Shown piece by piece: positions 1 through 6,691 of a DNA stretch of 14,530 bases. The stretch is from CAYPOY01 sp964412395. Its GTDB lineage: Bacteria; Chloroflexota; Anaerolineae; B4-G1. Position numbers and translations under genes: made by a program. The first letter of the stretch is position 1, and each line of letters begins with the position of its first letter. The notes under the pieces are model-generated. The model made no database searches and was not told the origin of the DNA. It worked only from the letters and a program-made list of their open reading frames with translations. Location: the NCBI GenBank assembly GCA_964412395.1, contig CAYPOY010000111.1:1-14530 (forward strand), given 5' to 3'.

Positions 1-23
1 CCTTATACTGCTTGTGATTCTGA

Positions 24-365
24 CCTGAATTTGCGAAAACTTGGCGAGGGTATCCGGAAAACCATTACACCCATCTGGTGTTCCGGGCCGTCGAGAATCG
101 GGTGGCGATGATGAAGTCGGATTCCGCCTGGGACTCGGCCATCGTTGACCCTTATGGCCGTGTCCTGGAGTGGGCCGTCACGCCGCAGGGCTCACAGGCC
201 ACGCTGGTCGCCGATGTGCCGCTGGGCACCGCCGACTCTCTGTACGTGAAGTTGGGGGACTGGGTGGGTTGGCTGTGCCTGGCCGGTCTCATCTTCTTCA
301 CCGTCTTCATGCCGGTGACCATGCGACGGATGCAGGCGCGGGAGACGGAGCGTGCAGCAAGTTGA
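24..365 (+). pseudogene. C-terminal fragment of CN-hydrolase / apolipoprotein N-acyltransferase-like protein
   Basis: The reading frame is open from base 24 (an in-frame TGA lies at 21-23) to the TGA at 363-365. It contains the stretch FRAVENRVAMMKSD followed by AIVDPYGRVLEW. This matches the C-terminal part of the nitrilase fold in Lnt-like proteins, where an R-A-x-E-N segment is followed by a D-P-x-G-R turn. After the VADVPLG strand and SLYVKLGDW there is one hydrophobic helix (about WLCLAGLIFFTVFM) and a basic tail, as in Lnt, whose last TM follows the CN-hydrolase domain. The family transfers or hydrolyses amide-linked groups. The catalytic Glu, Lys and Cys should lie upstream and are not in the window. 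GTG at 78 could serve as a start but would give only a 95-residue stub. The stop at 21-23 and AT-richer, unrelated-looking bases 1-45 suggest the gene is interrupted or frameshifted just upstream. A longer intact gene joined by a sequencing error is the alternative. Confidence 0.6.
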
Positions 366-464
366 GATCCAGGTGTGGGTATATGGTTTATGGACTTCGG
401 GGTCTTCCTTTGGAGCCTCCATTTTCACCCATGGCGCGGGTGGAGGAGAAGAGTAAGAGTCCCC

Positions 465-512
465 AAGTCTGGGGCGGGGGTTTCCGCTTCGCTCCGGCCC
501 CGCCCTGGACTT
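465..512. terminator. Long GC-rich hairpin, possible terminator
   Basis: Bases 465-479 (AAGTCTGGGGCGGGG) pair with 498-512 (CCCCGCCCTGGACTT). The stem is 15 bp with two G-U pairs around an 18-base loop, and TTTAT overlaps its 3' side. It lies between the broken gene ending at 365 and the gene starting at 566. It could stop transcription between them, or be a REP-like palindrome. The T-run is short and partly inside the stem, so terminator function is uncertain. Apart from this hairpin I see nothing coding in 366-565. Confidence 0.4.
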
Positions 513-550
513 TATCAACCTGACACACGACAGGCGAAATGATACTTGAG

Positions 551-557
551 AAGGAGG
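551..557 (+). promoter_or_regulatory. Shine-Dalgarno AAGGAGG deciding the start at 566
   Basis: AAGGAGG lies eight bases before ATG 566. The frame is also open from an ATG at 539, but that one has no comparable ribosome site and would include the SD sequence in the coding region, so 566 is preferred. Confidence 0.75.
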
Positions 558-565
558 ATGCTGAA

Positions 566-1348
566 ATGAGACCTGATACGTTCACAATCACTACGTTTTG
601 GTTGGATTGGCTGCTCATGCCAATCCTGCTCGCAGGAGCGTGGCTAACTATCCGTTGGGCGCTTGCAGATTCGAGGCAGGTATCAGATCTGGAAGCGGGA
701 GGGGATTCCTTTATGCCCGCCTGGGCCTTTTCGATTCCGCTGTTCATCGCTGCCGCCGCGTGGGTGATCGCAGGGTTCGGTACGCTGATCAAAGAAGACT
801 ACTGGGAGATGCGGGTGATCTTCGGGGCGTTTGCTCTTTGGACTCTTTGTTGCATTGTCGGCGCAGCCCTGCTGTTCCTTGGCTTCCTGCGCAAGGGTAG
901 AGGCTTTGGTATCGCGGGGATTCTGAACCTGATTGGCCTGGCGCTGATGTCCCTGCTTATGGTGCTTCCAGGCCTGATTGATCATTCATCTCCCGCCAAT
1001 GTCACCCTGGTTGGTCACGTATGGTTTCTTCTGCTGGCTGTCAGCATGGGCCTTCTCACAGGAGGGACGCTTCTGGGCTTTCCGTACAAATTCCCCCGGT
1101 TTCCTTTGGGACTGGGAGTGCTTTTCCTTATCGGGTGGGGCCTGTCGGAAATCGCTTTCAGCCAGGCATCCTTCCCGTGGTTGATCCGTATATGGAAACT
1201 CCGTCTTGGACTAGAGTATCTTGATGCTTTCCCAATATCCATCGGATGGCAAATTGCAGGCGCAGTCAAGGTCCTGGTAGGCATAGGCACTGTGGTGATA
1301 CTCATCATCGCATCACGTCGCCGAGGGGCGAGGGAAAGCGCTGTTTAG
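566..1348 (+). CDS. Multi-pass membrane protein of unknown function
   Basis: This encodes 260 residues from the ATG with a strong SD. I do not recognise the family. About seven hydrophobic segments can be seen: near residues 11-32 (WLDWLLMPILLAGAWLTIRW), 50-70, 83-107, 115-136, 145-169, 178-200 and 235-252. Short polar loops join them, and the protein ends in a basic tail (SRRRGARE). There is no signal peptide, nucleotide-binding motif or metal motif, so it looks like a purely membrane-embedded protein. It ends 20 bases before the next gene, which has its own strong SD, so the two are very probably co-transcribed. It may therefore work with the CDF-methyltransferase fusion that follows. That partnership is inferred only from position. 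Confidence 0.8.
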   Translation: MRPDTFTITTFWLDWLLMPILLAGAWLTIRWALADSRQVSDLEAGGDSFMPAWAFSIPLFIAAAAWVIAGFGTLIKEDYWEMRVIFGAFALWTLCCIVGAALLFLGFLRKGRGFGIAGILNLIGLALMSLLMVLPGLIDHSSPANVTLVGHVWFLLLAVSMGLLTGGTLLGFPYKFPRFPLGLGVLFLIGWGLSEIAFSQASFPWLIRIWKLRLGLEYLDAFPISIGWQIAGAVKVLVGIGTVVILIIASRRRGARESAV

Positions 1349-1367
1349 CGGAGAAGGAGGTCGAGTA

Positions 1368-3242
1368 ATGGCAGAGCGTGAATGGCGTCCCCCCTGGCTG
1401 GTAGAGCAGTTCTTCCGGCTGGCCCCTTGGGGCTTCCCGAGACAAATCCTGATGATCCTGGCCGACGGCGACAAGACCTTCCCTGAGATCCTTGAGGGCT
1501 TCGCCCGCTTCATGCACCACTTTGGTCACTTCCGCGAGGAGAAAGTGGTCGGCTTTACCGAGGAGACTTTCGCCGCAGCGGTGCAGGAAGCCATAGAGAA
1601 ACTGGAACGAGAAGACGCAGTCGCCCGGTGCGGCGGGGTCTACAGCCTCACCCCCGAGGGGCAGCAGCGAGCCAAGAAGTATCGGCGGCAGTATCGAGAG
1701 TCGGGCCGATGGATCGCAGGTCTCCTGCATCCCCAGACGGTCTCTCTGGTGGGCCTGGGCGTCCACGTCGTCCTGGCCGTTCTCAAACTGGTCGCCGGGG
1801 CTATCTCCGGCAGCATCGGCCTCACCTCCGACGGGATAGACACGGCAATGGATGGGCTCTCAAGCATCCTCGTCTTCGTCGGGCTGCGGCTACACAAGGA
1901 GCAGTACGTCAACGTGGTGCTGGTGCTGTTGATGCTGGGGGTCGGGGTCGGGGCAGGCTATGAGGCGGTGCGCCGCGTCTTCATTCCCGAAGAGGTGGGG
2001 GTGGATCTGCTGACCTTCGGTGCTGCCATCCTCTCCGGCCTGGTCTGCCTGCTGCTCTCGTTCTACCAGCAGCACGTGGCCACCCGGAGCAAACAACTAC
2101 CGCTCATCTCCCAGGCGGTGGACTCCCGCAACCACGCCGTCGTTGCGGCGGGGGTCACCGTCGGACTGATGGCCGCGTTGCTGCACTTCCCCCTGCTGGA
2201 CGCGCTGGTGGGGCTGGCGGTGGCCGTTCTCATCCTCAAGAGCGGCGTCGAACTGGCGTTGGAGACGGTGCGGGCGCTGCGCGGCGAAGAAGTGGACTTC
2301 TCCCGCTACGAACTGGGTTTTGTGGAGGAGTACCGCCATTTCCAGGAGCAGCAACTGGCTGACTGGCTGCTGTCCGTCGTGGCAGAGGAGGGGCCGCTGA
2401 CCCGGCCAGCGCTGCTGGCCCTTTGCCGGGAGACACTCGGCGCTCAGGATGTGCCGATCCTCCGTGAGTTGAGATGGGGCAAGGAGGCCGGGCTGGAGAA
2501 GCGAGTTACGAAGGCGCTGGAAGCGCTGATCGAGCAGGGCTTGGTCAGTGCAGGGGAAGTGCTGGAGGCCACCGAGAAGGGCCGTGCCGAACTGAGCTCG
2601 GAGGTGTGGGGCGTGGAGGAGATCAAGGTCTACACGCGGGCGATGGAGAGGGCGGCCCAGTGGGTCTACGCGCCCCTGGCCCGGCGGATTGTGGAGAGCG
2701 CACCGTCTTTACCGGAGAAGCCCCTCGTCGTGGACGTAGGCACCGGCCCTGGCTTCCTGTGCGTCGAACTGGCAAAGTTACTGCCTGGAGCGACCTTCAT
2801 TGGGGTGGACCCCTCGCCCCATGCAGTGGAGACAGCGCAGCAGTGTGCCGCGAAGGCGGAGCTGGAACGGTTCGAGGGCCGACAGGGGCAGGCGGAGCGC
2901 GTCCCGGTGGATCCGGGCGTCGCCGACCTGGTCGTCAGCCGGGCTTCCCTCCACGAATGGGAGGACGGTCAGGCCGGGTGCGCTGAGTGCTATCGCGTAC
3001 TCAAGCGCGGTGGGTATCTGGCGCTGGAGGACTCGAACAGGGCCAGTCCCCGCTGGAAACAGAGCCTATTTGCCCTCCTCATCACCGTGATGAGCAGTCG
3101 CAAGAGCGCCCGCGAGCATTCACGTTCCTACGAAACGGCCTTCACGCCGGAGGAGGTCAAGGAACTGTTGGAACGAGTTGGCTTTGAGGTCATCAAGAGC
3201 GAGGGCGGGCTGAACCTGTTTGTTCTGGCGGTGAAGCAATGA
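1368..3242 (+). CDS. Winged-helix / CDF-like six-TM / winged-helix / SAM methyltransferase fusion protein
   Basis: This encodes 624 residues with SD AAGGAGGT seven bases before the ATG. Residues 15-110 resemble a winged-helix domain ending YSLTPEGQQRAKKY. Residues 121-303 hold six hydrophobic helices that match cation diffusion facilitators. TM1 to TM2 reads KLVAGAISGSIGLTSDGIDTAMDG, shown here as two parts: a Gly/Ser-rich turn, then D158-x3-D162, equivalent to the DxxxD/HxxxD metal ligands of the family. TM5 carries D252-x3-H256 at the second ligand position. The usual cytoplasmic CDF C-terminal domain is absent. In its place are a second winged-helix-like region (about 330-415, LVSAGEVLEATEKGRAEL) and a class I methyltransferase (452-624). 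The methyltransferase shows motif I VVDVGTGPGF (D456, G458, G460, G462), the acidic residue ending beta2 (D481 in GVDPSP), VADLVVSRASLHEWED, and LKRGGYLALED. A CAEC pair sits at 538-541. No frameshift is seen across the junctions, so it looks like one polypeptide. The substrates of both the transport-like and methyltransferase domains are unknown. Confidence 0.88.
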   Translation: MAEREWRPPWLVEQFFRLAPWGFPRQILMILADGDKTFPEILEGFARFMHHFGHFREEKVVGFTEETFAAAVQEAIEKLEREDAVARCGGVYSLTPEGQQRAKKYRRQYRESGRWIAGLLHPQTVSLVGLGVHVVLAVLKLVAGAISGSIGLTSDGIDTAMDGLSSILVFVGLRLHKEQYVNVVLVLLMLGVGVGAGYEAVRRVFIPEEVGVDLLTFGAAILSGLVCLLLSFYQQHVATRSKQLPLISQAVDSRNHAVVAAGVTVGLMAALLHFPLLDALVGLAVAVLILKSGVELALETVRALRGEEVDFSRYELGFVEEYRHFQEQQLADWLLSVVAEEGPLTRPALLALCRETLGAQDVPILRELRWGKEAGLEKRVTKALEALIEQGLVSAGEVLEATEKGRAELSSEVWGVEEIKVYTRAMERAAQWVYAPLARRIVESAPSLPEKPLVVDVGTGPGFLCVELAKLLPGATFIGVDPSPHAVETAQQCAAKAELERFEGRQGQAERVPVDPGVADLVVSRASLHEWEDGQAGCAECYRVLKRGGYLALEDSNRASPRWKQSLFALLITVMSSRKSAREHSRSYETAFTPEEVKELLERVGFEVIKSEGGLNLFVLAVKQ

Positions 3243-3265
3243 GCATCTGATAAGGAGTAAGCATT

Positions 3266-3715
3266 ATGGCTAAAGTTGAAGAGTCCGTGTGGCTTAACGC
3301 GAAGCCGGAGGAGGTCTGGCCGTTCATCGTCGAGCCGGAGAGGCTGATGCAGTGGCGAACAGACATCCGCAGGTTCGAGATCCTCGACGAGGGGCCCGCT
3401 GGCGTCGGGCAACGGTTCTACATTGAGAAAGAGGTCAACAAGGAGATGCGCCGCTTCGATTGCGTGATCGAGCGGCTGGACGAGAACCGCCGTTTCGCCT
3501 TCGCGGGCGAGTCCCCAGGCTTCGCCAGCGTGCAGGCCGGGTACGAGATCGCCCCGGAAGGCGAGGGATGCCGGTTCGTCATCCAAGAGACGGTGAACGT
3601 CTCCGGCATTAACCCGCTCGTGGACCGGTTGTTTGTGCAGCGAGGACTGGCCCGCACGATTCGGGGCTTTCTGGCTCGTCTGCGAGGTGTCGTGGAGGGG
3701 AATGTAACCCGATGA
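3266..3715 (+). CDS. SRPBCC-fold protein (polyketide cyclase/START-like)
   Basis: This encodes 149 residues. SD AAGGAG at 3252-3257 lies eight bases before the ATG. The N-terminal strand VEESVWLNAKPEEVWPFI, then the segment PERLMQWRTDIRRFEIL, and the closing long helix (about 113-145, NPLVDRLFVQRGLARTIRGF) are the hallmarks of the SRPBCC/polyketide-cyclase fold. In this fold a helix packs into a beta-grip to make a ligand pocket. The length is normal for a single-domain member and there is no signal peptide, so it is cytoplasmic. It starts 23 bases after the fusion gene and probably shares its transcript. SRPBCC proteins bind hydrophobic small molecules and some are enzymes, but nothing here names the ligand. 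A role in binding a product or substrate of the neighbouring methyltransferase is a guess. Confidence 0.8.
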   Translation: MAKVEESVWLNAKPEEVWPFIVEPERLMQWRTDIRRFEILDEGPAGVGQRFYIEKEVNKEMRRFDCVIERLDENRRFAFAGESPGFASVQAGYEIAPEGEGCRFVIQETVNVSGINPLVDRLFVQRGLARTIRGFLARLRGVVEGNVTR

Positions 3716-3727
3716 AGGCGGTCCGAT

Positions 3728-3756
3728 TTGACATCGCCTGCGCTTGGCTATAAGAT
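3728..3756 (+). promoter_or_regulatory. Putative sigma70 promoter for the histidine kinase operon
   Basis: A perfect -35 box, TTGACA (3728-3733), is followed by TATAAG at 3749-3754 (15-base spacer) or TAAGAT at 3751-3756 (17-base spacer). It sits in the 73-base gap before the kinase start at 3789, which would leave a leader of roughly 25 bases. It suggests that the two-component operon is transcribed separately from the SRPBCC gene. Confidence 0.55.
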
Positions 3757-3788
3757 TGGGGCAACCGCGTGAAATCCAGGGGAAGGCA

Positions 3789-4877
3789 ATGACGGAGCAG
3801 AAAGCAAGCGTGCTCAAACGCATCATCGTGCGCACATTGACAGAGATCGTTCTGCCCGCTATCGGCTTTGGCCTGGGGGTGGGTTTCGCAATCGGGAACT
3901 ATCGAGTTTCATTCATCACCGGTCTGGCGATTAGCGGCACGATCTACGTCCTCTACACATTGGATCAGGCATTCCTGCACCCCCGGTTCGAGAGATTGCC
4001 CCGCGACTGGCAGTTGGGCCTGGAGATCACCTCCTCGCTGTTCGAACATATCCTGGGCGCGTTGCTGGCCCTGTTTGCCTGCAGCCGCATTTTCGGCTTC
4101 GTCGTTGAAGCCTCCACAGCCTGGATCGTCGCGTGGATGATCTTCGTCGGGTTCCTGGTCATCCACTCGGCCGGCTACGCGCTGCGCTTCTACCGCGAGC
4201 TGAAGGAAAAGGAACTGCTGGAGGAGCGACTGCGGGCAATGGCGGCCCAGGCGGAACTGAAGGCACTCAAGGCACAGATCAATCCCCATTTCCTTTTCAA
4301 CACGCTGAACACCATCGCCCAACTGATCCACACTGACTCCGCGCAGGCCGAGGCGATGGTCGAGCGGCTGGCCGAGATGTTCCGCTACGTGCTGGCCGGC
4401 AGTGAGCGGGGGCTGGTGCCGCTGCAGGAGGAACTGGCCTTCATAGATGGCTACCTGGAGATCGAGCGGGCCCGCTTCGGCGAGCGGCTGCACGTCACCC
4501 GCGAGGTCGCCCCGGAGGCACTGGGCGTGCCCGTGCCCAGCCTGATCTTACAGCCGCTGGTGGAAAACGCTGTCTGGCACGGCCGGGGGGCCGATGGCAG
4601 CGTAGACCTGACCATCCGTGTCCGGCCCTACGGCGACGAGGTAGTGATCGCTATAGCCGACCACGGGCCGGGGATGCCCTCTCCTACCCCCTGGCCCCCT
4701 CCCTCTCCCAACTCTGGGAGAGGGAGGGGGTTGGGGGAGGGTGAGGGGGTCGGCCTGCGCAACGTGGACGACCGCCTGCGGAAGACCTACGGCGTAGAGC
4801 ACGGGCTGGAAGTCACGGCCAACGGACCCCAGGGCACCGTAGTCACCGTCAGAATCCCGGCAGGAGGAAGAATATGA
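3789..4877 (+). CDS. LytS/YehU-type sensor histidine kinase with repeat-expanded ATP lid
   Basis: This encodes 362 residues from ATG 3789 (AGGGGA upstream). A TTG at 3744 is possible but lacks an SD and would overlap the promoter. Four hydrophobic helices (about 17-35, 41-60, 82-104, 110-133) form the membrane sensor. A short helix (ELKEKELLEERL) follows, then the His_kinase signature KAQINPHFLFNTLNT with phospho-acceptor H167. The HATPase domain has the N box LQPLVENAVWHG (N260), G1 DHGPGM (D291, G293, G295) and G2 GVGLRN. Such kinases autophosphorylate and pass phosphate to a LytTR regulator, here most likely the product of 5639-6418. Between G1 and G2, about residues 297-319 are a Pro/Ser/Gly/Arg low-complexity stretch encoded by a palindromic DNA repeat. 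This lengthens the ATP lid without breaking the frame. Whether the kinase stays active is unknown. Its stop overlaps the next start. Confidence 0.9.
   Translation: MTEQKASVLKRIIVRTLTEIVLPAIGFGLGVGFAIGNYRVSFITGLAISGTIYVLYTLDQAFLHPRFERLPRDWQLGLEITSSLFEHILGALLALFACSRIFGFVVEASTAWIVAWMIFVGFLVIHSAGYALRFYRELKEKELLEERLRAMAAQAELKALKAQINPHFLFNTLNTIAQLIHTDSAQAEAMVERLAEMFRYVLAGSERGLVPLQEELAFIDGYLEIERARFGERLHVTREVAPEALGVPVPSLILQPLVENAVWHGRGADGSVDLTIRVRPYGDEVVIAIADHGPGMPSPTPWPPPSPNSGRGRGLGEGEGVGLRNVDDRLRKTYGVEHGLEVTANGPQGTVVTVRIPAGGRI
4678..4748. repeat. Palindromic repeat inserted in frame within the kinase gene
   Basis: A perfect 16-bp inverted repeat, CCCCCTCCCTCTCCCA (4695-4710) and its complement (4715-4730), surrounds the loop ACTC. 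An imperfect extension runs outward to CCCTCTCC on the left and GGTGAGGG on the right, giving a palindrome of about 70 bp. One half is almost all pyrimidine and the other almost all purine. It codes for the low-complexity lid between the G1 and G2 boxes. The composition resembles dispersed intergenic palindromes of environmental GC-rich bacteria. No clear target duplication is visible. Confidence 0.8.
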
Positions 4878-5200
4878 GCAAAACAGAGCGGCCGCCGCTG
4901 ACCTGGGTCGCCCTGGGTTTGCTGGTGGCGTTGGTGGCGACAAACGTGGTCTTTCTAGCCCTGCTGCGAACGGGCGGGCCCCTCATCGGCCTCGTGCTTT
5001 ACGCGGTTCTGCTGTGGCGCTGGCGGCAGCGCGACTACCGGGCCGCAGTGGTGGGAGGGCTCGCGGGGCTGGCGGTGCACGTGGTGGAAGTGGTGACCAT
5101 AGGCTGGTCAGCCTATCCGGCCCCGATGGCGCTCAACCTGATCCTGCCAGCATTGCTGGTGCCGGTAGCCTGGTTAGCAGGCTGGCGAGGTGGACGATGA
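4874..5200 (+). CDS. Small four-TM membrane protein, unknown
   Basis: This encodes 108 residues. Its ATG overlaps the kinase stop (ATGA at 4874-4877), and an AGGAGGAAG ribosome site lies inside the end of the kinase gene, which indicates translational coupling. It has four predicted helices at about residues 10-31, 34-50, 57-78 and 83-104. A basic loop, RWRQRDYR, lies after helix 2 and a basic end, GWRGGR, closes the protein. I recognise no family signature. The position between kinase and regulator suggests an accessory membrane component of the signalling system, or simply a passenger in the operon. There is no sign of damage. Its stop overlaps the start of the broken hydrolase gene. Confidence 0.75.
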   Translation: MSKTERPPLTWVALGLLVALVATNVVFLALLRTGGPLIGLVLYAVLLWRWRQRDYRAAVVGGLAGLAVHVVEVVTIGWSAYPAPMALNLILPALLVPVAWLAGWRGGR

Positions 5201-5636
5201 CCGACACCGCCTTTGGCACCGACCGCTACGTGAGCGCGGCCGGCTTCCGCCTCCACTACGTCGAGGCGGGCGAGGGAAACCCCCTGGTGCTCGTGCCTCC
5301 CTCCTTCGCCACCTGTCGCAACTGGCAACGGGTGGCACCCGGTCTGGCGGCGCACTACCGCGTGCTGGCGCTGGACTACATGGGCACAGACGACCCCGAC
5401 AAGCACACCCGTGGCTTCGGCTATACTCCCCAGGAGCAGTCCGACGCCATCGCTGCGTTCCTGGACGCGCCGGGCGCAGAAGCCGCTACATCACTCAGCA
5501 GGACCACGACACCCTCTACGCCACTTACGAAAACATCGCTGGCGGCCTGGTGAAGATGATGGCTAATCCCGATGCCTGGTGCGGCCCCTACGACCCCCAC
5601 ACTCCCATACCCCCATACTTCACGAACGAGGAATGA
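5197..5636 (+). pseudogene. Alpha/beta hydrolase, internally deleted and frameshifted
   Basis: Translation starting at ATG 5197 (overlapping the previous stop, ATGA) gives about 90 residues of a typical alpha/beta-hydrolase N-terminus. It reads FRLHYVEAGEGNPLVLVPPS, then NWQRVAPGLAAHYRVLALDYMG and YTPQEQSDAIAAFLDA. This frame then turns into unrelated Ser/Thr-rich sequence and stops at 5551-5553. From about 5485 another frame continues as RYITQQDHDTLYATYENIAGG and LVKMMANPDAW, to a stop at 5634-5636. It could be a C-terminal piece of the same protein. The nucleophile elbow (G-x-S-x-G) and the catalytic Asp/His region are missing, so the protein cannot be an active hydrolase of this family. 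Intact members have 250-300 residues, so well over 100 codons appear to have been lost around 5470-5490. The operon reading through it is preserved. Confidence 0.7.
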
Positions 5637-5638
5637 AC

Positions 5639-6418
5639 ATGCCGATGCGTACCCTTATCATAGACGACGAACCCCCGGCGCGGGAACGGTTGCGCCGCAT
5701 GCTGGCTGGCAATGAACTGGTCGAGGTGATCGGCGAGGCCGAGGGCGGCGTCCAGGCGGTGGAGATGATTGAGAGGGAGAGGCCCGACCTGGTGCTTCTC
5801 GACATCCAGATGCCGGGGCTGGACGGCTTCGGGGTCATCGAGGCGCTGGAAGACCCACCGCCGGTCATCTTCGTCACCGCCTACGACGAGTACGCCATCC
5901 GCGCCTTCGAGATCAACGCGCTGGATTACCTGCTCAAGCCCTTCAGCCGGGAACGGCTGGAGAGGGCTGTGCGCCGCGCCCAGGAGGAGCTGGACGAGGA
6001 GCGCGACCTTGGCGTGAGCGCCGCCGAACGCTTTGCCACGCGGCTTGGCCCGTTGCTGGAGAGCCTGGCCGCCCAGGGGCACTACCTGACCCGGCTGGCG
6101 GTGCGCGACTATGAGAGCCGCCGCATTCGCGTGCTGGACGTGGGCGAGGTGGACTGGATCAGCGTCGAGGGAGAGCAGGTGACGGTCCACGTGGGGGACC
6201 GGGCCTACCCCATCCGTCGCACGCTGACCGAACTGGAGGCGCGGCTGAATCCGACCCGCTTCTTCCGCGCCCACCGCTCCGCCATCGTCAACCTGGACCG
6301 GGTGAAAGAGGTCATCCCCTGGTTCAAGGGAAGCCACAAACTGCGGCTGACCATCGGCGCGGAGGTGGAGCTGAGCCGGGCACAGGCGCGGGCGCTGCGA
6401 GAACTCTTGGACTGGTAG
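5639..6418 (+). CDS. LytTR-family response regulator
   Basis: This encodes 259 residues. ATGs occur at 5633, 5639 and 5645. GAGGA at 5628-5632 is best spaced (six bases) for 5639. The receiver domain covers residues 3-120: acidic pair D9-D10, phospho-acceptor D55 in LVLLDIQMPG, T80 in FVTAYDEYA, and K100 in LLKPFS. A linker rich in Glu and Arg leads to a LytTR DNA-binding domain (about 152-257). That domain has VDWISVEGEQVTVHV, the segment RRTLTELEARL and the conserved FFRAHRSAIVNLD. All key residues are present and the length is normal. It is the expected partner of the kinase at 3789-4877, from which it is separated by a small membrane gene and a broken hydrolase. Regulated targets cannot be read from the sequence. 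The ABC exporter genes downstream are candidates because LytTR pairs often control neighbouring exporters. Confidence 0.92.
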   Translation: MPMRTLIIDDEPPARERLRRMLAGNELVEVIGEAEGGVQAVEMIERERPDLVLLDIQMPGLDGFGVIEALEDPPPVIFVTAYDEYAIRAFEINALDYLLKPFSRERLERAVRRAQEELDEERDLGVSAAERFATRLGPLLESLAAQGHYLTRLAVRDYESRRIRVLDVGEVDWISVEGEQVTVHVGDRAYPIRRTLTELEARLNPTRFFRAHRSAIVNLDRVKEVIPWFKGSHKLRLTIGAEVELSRAQARALRELLDW

Positions 6419-6425
6419 CAACGCG

Positions 6426-6691
6426 GAAATTCTCGTCCGGACCAACGCCCTGGCAGACGACATCCGCCTGCGCATCTTAAGCTCATTTCGGAAGAAGGTG
6501 AACAGCGTTCCCACGACATAATGACTCGCCTGGAACTCAGCCAATCCGCAGTCTCACGTCATCTGAAACAACTCAGCGCTACAGGCTATCTCAACGAACG
6601 GCGTTGTGATGGCGCCAAGTGTTACACACTCGACCCGAAGCGCATCGAAGATACCCTGCACGCGATTTCTTTGTTCTTGTTGGGAAAGTAA
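6426..6691 (+). pseudogene. ArsR-type winged-helix regulator, frameshifted remnant
   Basis: One frame gives EILVRTNALADDIRLRIL (from 6426). A second frame, shifted by one base near 6478, continues KLISEEGEQRSHDIMTRLEL, then SQSAVSRHLKQLSATGYLNE and CYTLDPKRIEDTLHAISLFL, to the stop at 6689-6691. Together they make the ArsR wing-helix pattern: ALAD-xx-R-LRIL, recognition helix SQSAVSRHLKQL, and beta wing. A single missing A in the run after CTT (TTAAGC instead of TTAAAGC) would explain the shift. The expected N-terminus is also absent, because the recognisable part begins just after the response-regulator stop. An internal ATG at 6521 gives a 56-residue product starting inside the DNA-binding domain, too short to be a full regulator. 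It ends seven bases before the MFS gene, a common regulator/transporter arrangement. A sequencing error for the shift cannot be excluded. Confidence 0.7.

Noticed and set aside
5014..5196. Upstream extension of the hydrolase frame
   Set aside because: It overlaps the small membrane protein in another frame. The hydrolase similarity and the ATGA coupling start at 5197.
5579..5638. Longer N-terminus for the response regulator
   Set aside because: The extension (GTG at 5579) codes for Pro/His/Thr-rich intergenic-type sequence overlapping the hydrolase remnant. The receiver domain begins right after ATG 5639/5645.
5588..6544. 318-codon open frame on the - strand opposite the response regulator
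   Set aside because: It mirrors the regulator coding sequence; the receiver and LytTR motifs on the + strand settle the coding strand.
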